Shown piece by piece: positions 11,301 through 22,055 of a stretch of DNA of 64,000 nt. Source of the stretch: Tetraselmis striata (Eukaryota; Chlorophyta; Chlorodendrophyceae; Chlorodendrales; Chlorodendraceae); the NCBI GenBank assembly GCA_006384855.1, contig VCJN01003120.1:62001-126000 (forward strand). The letters are read 5' to 3'. Numbering within the stretch: position 1 is the stretch's first letter; each line of letters begins with the position of its first letter. A program made the translations under genes and the position numbers. Below the pieces are notes generated by a model, which saw only the letters and a list, made by a program, of their open reading frames with translations, made no database searches and was not told where the DNA came from.

Positions 11301-14300
11301 CATACGGACATCGCGTCATCAGATAATCCTTGTCATCATCTACCGTTCGCGCACCGCGGGCTGCCACGTCGACAACGCTAACGCATGACAAGAGATGTGA
11401 TTCATACGGACAAATATCGGACAAATATATAAGATGCGTTGGTCTGTCATCAGATATCGCAAGAAATCGACCGGCGCTTCTAGTTCCGCCGCCGCCATCG
11501 GGCCCGCAAACACCATCTTTTCCCTCGTGTCTCTCGCCCCGTCCGTCCCGCCCATCCACACTGGACAGTCATGGAGCGTCCCAGCTTTGCCGTAGACGAA
11601 GTTAAAGGGCTTGCACTTACCTACGGCAACGCGCAGTCGGAGGGCAGCGCGTACCCTCGGATGCTGGCCATTGCCGGGGCCGCACTGGACATAGACATGG
11701 ACACACCGCATACAGACGAAGCGTACACCGATGAGGATGACAACGGGGCCACGCCCCATGGCCACGCGAGCGCACGCCATCCGGACCGTGCAGGCAACGA
11801 GAAGCGAGACAAGGATCAGGCACTGCGCCGGCTGTCGAGGGATGACCACGCGCGGGCGGGCGAGACGGGCGCAGCGCGGTGGCGGCGGGCGAGGCGCCAG
11901 GGCTGCGGCCGCTGCGCCCCGCCAGTGCACGGGCCTTCGCGCGTAGCTCCCGCGGCGAAACCGTGAACCCAGGGGAAACATGACCCCCCATAGTGCGGGG
12001 AGGGCGGGTCTCCCATGTGGGTTCGCCCCGCCTGGCTGTCCGTTGCGGAGATTGCTCGGTGGAGCCTGCCATGGCGTCTGCGGGTGCCGGGCAGGTAGGT
12101 AGACTGGGCGAAAATGTTTTGAAAATGGGCTGGCCGAGGCCGCTATCTGATGACGCGTGTATACTGTACACGGGGGCATTTCCATTTGGAAATGCCCCCG
12201 TGTACAGTATACACGCGGGTCTGTCATCAGATAGCGGCGCGGGGCATGTCATCAGTTACGACGTGGCACGCTCCGGTGCGAGTATTTATCCGATGACAGG
12301 ATTATCTGATGACGCGATGTCCGTATGATATGCCTCTAAATCATTACCTTGTCCATACGAGTAATAAAACACATCTAATTACTCGCATAATAAAAAGTAA
12401 TAATTGTTATGAATACACATCAGAAAACACACGCAAAACAAAAAACAGTCACAATTAATCTGCGCACCGTACCTTGATTTTTGCGGCCGCACCGGCGTGC
12501 CAACGGCCCGTCTCCACGATCTTGCCGCTGATCTCGCAGCTGTCGACATGCGTGGGGCCAGGCGCGACCACGACCCGGAAGGGCGAGTTGATCACGTGGT
12601 CGCGATCCACCTTGACGGCGATGCTGTACCGGCCGGCCTGCGTGGGTACCCAGGACACGGCGTACTGGTCGTAGTCGGGCGAAACGCGCGAGGGCACCGT
12701 CTCGCCGTCCGGCCCGGTGATGACCACCGACAGCTCGTCCTTCTCCTGGTCGATCGCCTGCTTGCCATCCTCGTCCTCCACGTAGCGCGGCCGCACAATG
12801 TTGCCGAAGACGTCGCGCTTGACGACGATGAAGGTGGCGACCTGGCCGACGTCGGCCGACGCGGCGCCGTCGCCCTCGACCACCGTGCGGGTGGCGGTGG
12901 GCCAGCCGGGCCGCACGATGACCAGCATGGGGCAGCCCTGCGCGAGCTCGCCCTCCTGACTGCGCACCATGAGATGGTAGTGGCCCTCGCCCGCGGCAGT
13001 CATCGAGATGGCGTACGTCGAGTCGCCGGCGTCGTGGATAGCGGGGTAGAAGACGGGCAGCCGCCGCTCCTGGTCCGGCGCCGGCTCCAGCGTGACACGG
13101 AACAGGTCCGACGCACGGTCAGCGCGCAGCCCCAGGCTGTCCCGCGCCTCCAGCTGCAGTCGCGTCACGTCGCCCGCACACGTCCGCACCACCAGCCGCT
13201 GCCGGCCGCGGGTGTCGGAGACATACGAGCAGGCGGATTCGGAGCCGGCGGCGGGGCGCAGCGTAGCCGACACCCCCACGCTCGACCGGAAGTCCGCGAG
13301 CATGCTGGCCGCGCCCAGGCGCCCGCTGGGGGAATGCCCCAGGAAGGAGAGGCTGGTCCAGGTGGGGTGGGCCGCCGCGAGGTCGACAAGCCAGACGTCG
13401 CGAGCCCAGGGACTGCCGCGAGTGGGCTGCCCTCCGACCCAGCCGCCCGACAGCAGCAGCTTGGAGCCGACCGCCACAAGGGTGCCGCCCTCGCGCCGCG
13501 AAGGCGCGCGCCCCGCCGGGAGCACGCGCTCCCAGCGCAGCCGCGTCGGCGCGCCGTCCTCCAGCTGCACGGGGCGCAGCGACCACAGGTCGTTCATCAG
13601 CCCGAGCGAGCCGCGCTTGTAGCCGTATCCGATGTTGGCGTTCGCGCCCGAGGGGTCAACACGCCCGCCAAACACAAAGGCCGTCCAGCTGCCGGCGGCG
13701 TCCGCCCCGTTGGCACAAGTTTTGGCGTCCTTGGGCGAGGTGTAGTAGCCCACCGCCGCCGCCGCGTTCACTCGGCCCAGCGGCGTGCCGTCGGGCGCCT
13801 CCAACCCGGGCTTGCTCCAGCGCACCTGCACCACAACGAGCAGCCGCCACGCCATCATCCCGGGCTAGGCTGCCATAAAAACTGATACGAGCCATAGTAA
13901 ACACTTAGCATGCTTTATAATATACACCCTATGGTATAAGTCCCTTGAGAAGAGTGCCAGAAAACTATAGAATATGGGTGCCATCGCACTGATGATGAGA
14001 ACCCTCAATTCAAGCCTGGAAGTACGGTCACAATATCAAGATGAAGGGAGAGTTGCTGTAGTTCCGCTGTGGTTTTGTATAGAATGGGCCTCTGGTGGTA
14101 GGGCGGGCTATCAGTCGTCGTGGTTGTATTCATACTGCCGCTTTGAAACGCGAAAACACAAGAACACACATAATCAATATATCCATATTTCAAATGTTGT
14201 ATAGTAATTGTTACCTAGGGCATACCAGTGCCGCCCTCAGGCACTACAACTATTAGCTATGAATCAAATCAGTTTGCGGTGTGAGTCAGATCCCATTATC

Positions 14301-17300
14301 ACGCCATTATTCGAGCGAGGGCGGTGCGGTATAGTCATCAAATTCGCAACGCAGAGCTGATAGCACCGGCGGGCTGCGGATGCTCACCTCCTGCTCGCCA
14401 GGCAGCACCTCCAGCAGCGCGACGTCGTTGAGCAGCGCGCCGTCGGCCGCCTCGCCGCCAAAGACGAGCGTGCGCGCGCTGTGGCCGCCCGCGTGAGGTG
14501 TCTCGACGGCGAGCGCCACGTGCCCAAAGCGGCCGGGCGGCTGGGGCCCGCCGTCCTCGGCCACGATAGGCGCTCGCCAGGACTCCGTCTCCGTGTCCAG
14601 CAGGTGGACGTCGTCGAAGACGGCTGTCCCGTCCGTGCCGCCCAGCAGCACGGCGGTGTGCGCGTCGCGGGTGAGGGTGGAGCCCCAGCGCGGCGCGGGG
14701 CTGAGCTCGCCCGCGTCGCTCACGACTGCCGGCGCCTCCCAGCGGCAGACACCGGCGTGGAACACGCGCAGCTCGTTGGAGGGCGCGAGGGTCCAGGGCG
14801 CACCGGGCGCCGGGGGCGGCACTGCGGCGCGGCCGCCAAAGGAGAAGACCTTGAACGTGTCCAGGTACGCTCGCCGCACCACACGCTCAAGGTTGCGCAG
14901 CGCGTGGCTGGCGGCGACCGACACCTACACATTGCCAAGGGGGGGGGGGGGGGGGGTCAGTAATTGCCTGGGCCGAGCTTGGAGATAGGCATCTGCTAGC
15001 TGCGGTATGGAAGCGTCTCAGCACCAAAGCAATAACGGCACCGAGGCGCTATCTACGCCATGAAGTGACCCTTTGATGCAAGTGCCCTTCTCTGCTAATT
15101 TCTCACGTTTGGCGGATGAAGACCGTGCGAGCGCACTCGGTGCGCTGCATCTGATGGTTGCTGGTTGCCTGGCTGGCGATCTGGGAGGCAGCGGTTTCAC
15201 CGATACGCCATAGATTCGGGCAGGCAACTAGCAGGCACGCATACGACAGGCCGATGGCGCCTATTCCCGGCCGGGCGGTTGTCGGCAAGATGACACCGGT
15301 GCTCGAGCACAGCGGGGGAAGCTGATGGCAGGGGAAGCTGCCGGTCTACAAGTACCGTCATATCATTGTGTTCGCGGGCTGAAAACAAATGAACTGATTC
15401 ATAATGTCCTCTAGTTGCAGATTCCGCGCTATTTTCGTGGTGTATTCCGACATATCTCTAGATAAATGAGCTTACCGACCAGTTTACCCTCTTCGACGGA
15501 AAACATAATAAATACACAGGGAACCCCGTAGCGCGGATATGGTGTGCAACGAGTGACGTGCGCGAGCCGCGCGCCTCTTTATCGATGTCGCGGCCCAAAG
15601 CAGCACGACCTGGGTGAGAAAAAGGACTGTCGGCAGGAGCGGCCAGGTGACAAGGGGTATGTCGAGAGTCGGCGACGCACCTGCGCGCGCCCGATGGGCT
15701 TTCCAGCGTTACGGCCGACGCAGCTGAGCAGCTCCACCCACTCGCCCTGAAAGTCCGACAGCTCGCCGCTTAGGAACTGCGCGAGCGGGAAGCGCGCCTC
15801 GGCAAGCACACCCACCGGCCGCCTGCCGCGCGGCGGCGAGCCCGGCCGCGCCTCGGCGACCTCGGCCTTGCCGGCCTTCCCCCTCTTTTTCCCCTTCTCG
15901 GGCTTGCCGTCCCTCTCGTCGCTCTCGAAGCGCTCTGTGGCCGGCGACACCGGGCGCGAGTCGACGCCATGGCGTTGCTTCTCGTTGGGGCCGTGGAACA
16001 GGGAGCCGCCGGGCGACAGCTGCCCCTTGAGCTGCACCACCAGGTCCGCCTGCGGCACGCGGCCCTCCAACATCGCGACGATGTGCTCACGGATGACCAC
16101 CTCGCGCGGCGTGGTCGGCGCGATGGTGGCCGAGCCCTCCACCACCAGCCCCTCCACCGCCTCCTCCGCGTTCTGATGCTTGCTGGCCGACCGCCGGTGC
16201 ACCGACCCGCTGGTGGCGATGGCCTGCCCGCAGCCCTCCAGCCCCACCATCACCCACACCGACTCGATCTCCACAGTGATGGGGTACGACCAGTTGGCCG
16301 TCTGCCCGCCCACCTTGTATAGCTCCACTGCCTGAACGCGCACGTTGAGGTCCTCGGGGTTGCGCTCGTTGCTGGCGGCGGCCAGCGTGAGCACCTCCGG
16401 CAGCGCCTGGCGCGGGTGCCGAGGAACAGGCGACGCGGTGGGGGGTCAGCACTTGTGCTGGAATCACGCCGAGTGTAGGAAGGGCAAGCAGAAAACTCGC
16501 CATTTTTTGGGAGTCGATACTGTGCTTTAGTTCTCATACGTTCATTTTTCCACGATGCATAATGTAATATTATTGTCTTTTATGCATTTTTTGTACGTTT
16601 TACCGTATCGTGTTCTCGGTGTTATTTTTGGGTGTTTGGTACTTGTTTATAGTATGTCCTTTTGATTTGGGGTTTTATTGCGGCATTTCATTGTGGGACG
16701 TTTTAATCATTTTTGTTAGTTGTGAGTCGGGGTCTTTATTGGCATTGAGGCACCCCCTCCCCCAAAGATACAAAAAATTTCAACATAAAAGGAAATCAAT
16801 AGAAAAGCAGTACACTACTGCTAATAAACACACTGCTGCGTAATCACGAATCCTTCGCATTTAAACATAACACTCTTGAACAGTGAGATAGATTGACAGC
16901 GAGGGCTCAGGAGCGCGGTGTGTGGGGGGGGGGGGGGGGGGTGCACCTCCACCACCCCCGCCATGGTGCCCAGGACATGGTGCAGGTCGCTGAGGTCATG
17001 CACCGGCTCCGGGACGTCGGGCACCATGCGGCCGCGCCCCATGCGCGCCATCACGCGGTACACGATGTCGCTGGCGAGGCCCAGCGCATCCGCCTTGCCC
17101 TCCACCTCCAGCATCGGCCCAAACAGCGCATTGAGGAAGTCGGTCATGTCGCTCTCAGGCACGCGGCCGTCCCGAAACTCGGGGCTGACCGCCTGGCGCC
17201 AGGTGGTCAGCAGAGCGTCCAGCTGCAGCCGACCGATGGGCACCGAGCGCCACATCCCCTTTTTCCCGTCTGCACAAGCATGGGCATGCAGGTGCTCAAT

Positions 17301-20300
17301 GCACGGTATAGCCGCTACTGGGGGAGTGTTTTCTTTGCCTCTATGAACAGTAGTGGCTATAGATGGTCACGAGTACGGCATGGCGTGGCTATCGAGCAAA
17401 AGTATAAGAGTGCAACAATATCCCGGCACCTGCTGGTGCTCGTACGGCGAACAATGAGGAAAAGAATATGAGTAAAGATTGATACGGGTACTCACTGTAT
17501 TGATGTCGAGTATGGATATCGTGAGAGTTGTCGATATCGGCATTCCAAGCATACTACGTGGGTGATGTTGATATCGGCATCCCAAGTATACTACAAGAAC
17601 AGCACCATGTTTTAGTTGCAGAAAACACATATTCGGAGGTCGTGTTACAGTGACGCGAATCTGCACGTTTATATTGCGGACAATTGCTGTAGTAACTCTA
17701 CACTGTTGTACAGACCAGATCACATATTTGGAGCTGCTGGTTCCCGGGCGGCACTTATATTCCTCTAGAGGTCCACCACTACACTGCGTCAAGCAGCGCC
17801 ATAAGGTAGCAGGGAGCGATTCACATGGACACACCAGCCCAACGCCGCGAAGACCTGTGTCTTTACACGAACCAATTCCTGATCTGGATCGCTGAATACC
17901 CTATTACCGTACCATTTGCTAGGGTCTGCGGGTCGCGACAACCTAGTGATGTTTTTTGCAGTAATACTAAGTCGGACGATCCGTGTGACATTCGTGGTTC
18001 GTTTTGATATATATATATATTTTTTCTCTCTTTGCACGCAAGGGAGAGGGGGGATAAAAAACGATATACCGCGAACCCGGAGCGTGGTTACAAAACCCTG
18101 CCAAAACCCTGGACATCCCCCCCCCCCCAAATGCAAATGATCCAAGTGCCTGGCGATGATTGGCAGAGGGCGCCCGCAAACGGCCGTTGTTCCAGGCGGC
18201 GGCGGTCCGGGGATGGGGCGGTTGTGTTTGTGTTGGGTGGGGGGGGGGGGGGGGAGGGAGGGGAGGGACCGCACCCATGATGTTCTGTGGTGTCGGCAAG
18301 ACGTCCAGGCACAGGTCGACCATGTTGCCAAAGAGGGAGGGGAACTGGCACGAGGCGCGTGTGAGGAAGGCGTCGGTGTACTGCTCGCCCGCACGCAGCA
18401 TGTACTCCTGCGGAGGGGGGCGCCGCGGACGGCTGTGTCAGGGCACTGGGCAGACAGAGGTGGGGAGGGGTGCGCCTTCCCGGGCGGCCGCAAACCTGTT
18501 CTCACCGACGCGGTGACACGGCGCTGCACAGCACCAGCTCAACCCTACATGGGCGGCTGCATCCCATGCTGCTGGCATTGACCGCGTTGCTCTCAACCGC
18601 ATACTTGCACTGACTACTTTTACCTGTACGGTGGTGCGTCCTGATTCTTCGTCCCATGATGTGGCAGGGTGACCCTCACATTCCAAGTATATGTTTGATT
18701 TATCTATTTCTACTCTTTCATGCGAATAATAAAACACAACAGGCATACAATCTCTTCAACCTGTCATCAAAAGTGAAGGAAAAACTCGCGACCGGCGTGA
18801 TGGTGTTTAAAGCAAGGATGGTTAATCCCCTGAAGGATTAAAATGTTTTACAAAACGCCAGACGGGCACGCTTCCCTGTGAGGGGCAAGGAGAACAGGCG
18901 GCAACGGGACCATCCCATGTGCCGTGGCGGGCGGCACTGCCGCCGCTGCCATCAATGTCGGGCCTCTGCTCACGAGGGGCAGGGGAGGCAAGGGGCCTGG
19001 TCGGAGGTTGGAGGGGGGGGGGGGGGGGGGGGCGCACCGCAGGCGGAGGGGCAGCCACGCGGACGGGAACGACGCAGGCGGCGCAGCCGCTGCGCGCCGG
19101 CCCCGGGTCGCCCGCTGCCTCGGGTTGGCTCCAGTGCAGGGAGGCCAGGTCCAGTACGTGCATGTCGCCCAGGGAGTACTCCCCGCCCAGCGTGGCCTGA
19201 CCCCGCAGCGCAAACGCCGGCGATGCAGACGTCACGATGGTCAACGCACAGTTTCCCGGTAAATCATGCATCTGGGGGGCTTCAACGTAATATAATCACC
19301 AAGTCGATGAATTACATACGAGTACTTGTTTCACATCATACATGGATGGCTCTTGATAAACTTGTTAATTGGCAAATTTCTTCTTTTGCATGTGCATATT
19401 TGATATTTAGAACCTGAGAAAATAGTATACCGAGAGGAAGACATCAGCTCTTCCTTATGAAAAATGAAAAAAAGGAATCAGAAAATATAACTAGGGGGGC
19501 TTACATATTGCTCCTCCAGAAAAAGGTGTCGCTAGTACGGTATCCGGGTACAGTTGTTACTATGTGAAGTATAAGAGTAAGAGCGTAATATCCCGGCACC
19601 TGCTGGTACTGGTGTGAATTACGAAAGCGCTAGCGTCTCCATACTCGTACCGCTACGGATGCTGATATATCACAGTGCGGCCACCAGAAGCTTCCTCCTT
19701 ACAACGGATTATGGCCGGAACTTGAAGCGCCATAGTGGGCAAGTACGCACATCGTGTCAATGTCGGAAGAAGTCTACAGAACATGAGAAGAATAACACAC
19801 TGCGTTATGGTTGCGGAAAATTAAACTTTATTCGGAGGTTGTGGTACAGGGAAGCGAAACTGTGCGTTTACATTGCGAATAATTGTAGTATCCCCCACAA
19901 TAACATGCTAACAAGACGCGCTGCCTGTTGAAGCTGATTGCCGGCCGGCAGCTACACTTCTGCGAATGATACCACAATAAGTAGCTGCTAAGACGTATAA
20001 AGCCACGTGAATGTACCCCGATGAGGGCTGAGCACACCACTGGTTAAAAGAGGGGAGCAGCGGCGGCGGGGCGCCCACCATAAAGTGCTCCACCTCCGCG
20101 CTGGCGCTCGGCCCCTGCTGGTAGCCCGGCTGCAGCGCGCGCTCCTGGAAGTCGCTCCAGTGCTGCGGCCACTTGCGCAGCACGCTGCGGCGGTCCTGCT
20201 GCGCGCCGACGCCGCCCAGGAGCACCACCTTGCCCACGCCGCCGCAGGAGCGCAGCACCTCCGCGGTGAAGGAGGCCAGCAGCCTGCCGCATTGACCCAG

Positions 20301-21973
20301 GAGGCACCTTATGCCAAAGATGCCAGCTTGCTTACAAAGAGATAGAGAAACAGACCCCAGGGGGGGGGGGGGGGGGGGGGGGATCTACGAGACAATTTAC
20401 TTTATTGTTTTTTCGCCCACCTGCACCGGAACGAATACAGTACGAATATTTGCCTAACCGTACCGTACCATTCAATTGGGCTCGCAGATCGAATGAATGT
20501 ATTGTTTTGCAGCAACGAGTCGGAGCATCCGTGCGGTATTCGAGGTGTATCCTGACGTATTTCCAGATAAACATAGATCTTTTCTCTTCGCGCGCTCTGG
20601 GGTGGGGGGGGGGGGGTGGGGGGGGGACCGCACTTGTCCTCATCCGGGTGCGCCGCGGAGGTGTCCGATTTCCGGCTGCTGGCAGACTCGGGGCGGCCCG
20701 CGAGGTCACCCAGCTCCCCTGCAGAGCGCGGGAAGGGCGCGAATCAGCAACAGGGCCGCCAAGCAGCGGGTCCAGGCGGTAAGCCCCGAATCTGCCCGCC
20801 CCCCCGCCCTTATGTGAAAAGCGCCACAAGCAAGCGCACACGAGTCACTGGGAGATGTGCCTGCGTATGCCTGTGTTGATTGCTGTTAGTGCAACTACAT
20901 TTCTAAATACCAACTGTCTATTAACTGATCATCATAAGACACCGCCTAAGGATATACCGTACAATTAAATACGGTTCGAGGGGGCACAAATACAATGAAT
21001 TGTTTTGCACCTTCGCATGGGAATACTCGCGATGTATTCGTGCCGCAGTCTGACCTATATCTCTATTTAATAGTTTTCTCATCTTACTGGGTGGGTCCGG
21101 TGTGTGTGTGTGGGGGGGGGGGGTCCAAAACGTTATTTCTCCGCAGACCGTTTATGTCTGTACGGTGTACAAGATATCAAATGTGCTAGCAAAATGCTTA
21201 TAGTCCTTTATGATGATAGAGCTCACCCCGTTCCCCTAACTTCCTCCCATTTCTACGGCCCCACACTCCCTGGGTAAAAAGGTCCGGCACCTTGCACCGC
21301 GGGAGCCTCCCACGCAGCCATGCTGGTGGCCACCAGCTCCTCCGACGTCTCGACGTCCTTGATGGCGCCGCTGTCGGCGCCGATGAGAATGGCGTCCACG
21401 TGGGCGTCCGACAGCTGCGTCACGTCGATGTGAAAGGCGGCGCACAGCTGCCCCAGGCTGACCGCGGAGGTGTCGTCTGGGCAATCCTCCTGGGGGGGCA
21501 CCGGGTAGCGGCTCAGCCGGAAATAGCAAGGGGCTACACTTAATCCAGCCGAATACTACGCCGCCCGGCTCGGACCAGACCTCTCTGCGCGCTGAGAGGC
21601 AGGCAGAGAGCCTGTGAAGCCAGGATATGGCTTCCCAACTCATTGGTGTCAATCAAATCGGGAGTGCGAGATGCTAGAACCCCCCCCGCACAGGTAGGGC
21701 GGACATTCACATGAAGTCGTGTACGGGTGCCGCCGCGGTACGAAGAACACTGCAAACCAGAAGCTGCCCTGCCTGTCAGACGCAGAATCTAGACAAAAGT
21801 AGAGCGGATGTTATTAGCATTCTTATTATTAATGTTCTATATACTGTATAGGTATACGCGGATAAGCAGAGAAGCATGCCATTCTGTGTAGAACAGTATA
21901 TTTGCGCCGCGCGAAGACGCGGTATTGATCATGATGATAATATACCGTATACATACGTATGTATATAATATAC

Positions 21974-22055
<82 letters not shown>

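Larger units (their letters stand above)
7547..13290 (-). other. Filamin-type Ig repeats of the giant protein
   Basis: About eight repeats lie in exons 13-18 (residues 1636-2603). Each shows the filamin signature: a V.A.D.(Y/F)GN element, then DG(S/T/N)Y.(V/I)S(Y/F)(T/V)P, then aG.Y.(I/V).V, then (I/V).GSPF.V. Examples are VRAVDKFGNQR, NIDGSYTVSFTPYESGH and QPIRGSPFSVK. The seventh repeat (exons 15-17) is interrupted by a helical insert reading LSHTLRTVGSGLERTV. Filamin repeats are rod-forming and bind cytoskeletal or membrane partners. No actin-binding calponin-homology domain is seen upstream, unlike animal filamins. Confidence 0.75.

Noticed and set aside
11340-12227. 295-codon minus-strand frame within the intron-13 element
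   Set aside because: No transposase catalytic motif could be named, and part of it is formed by the hairpin; not listed as a gene.
12497-13885. 462-codon plus-strand open frame
   Set aside because: It lies exactly antisense to the Kelch/filamin exon 13, whose frame has clear domains and matching splice phases; GC-rich third positions keep the opposite strand open.
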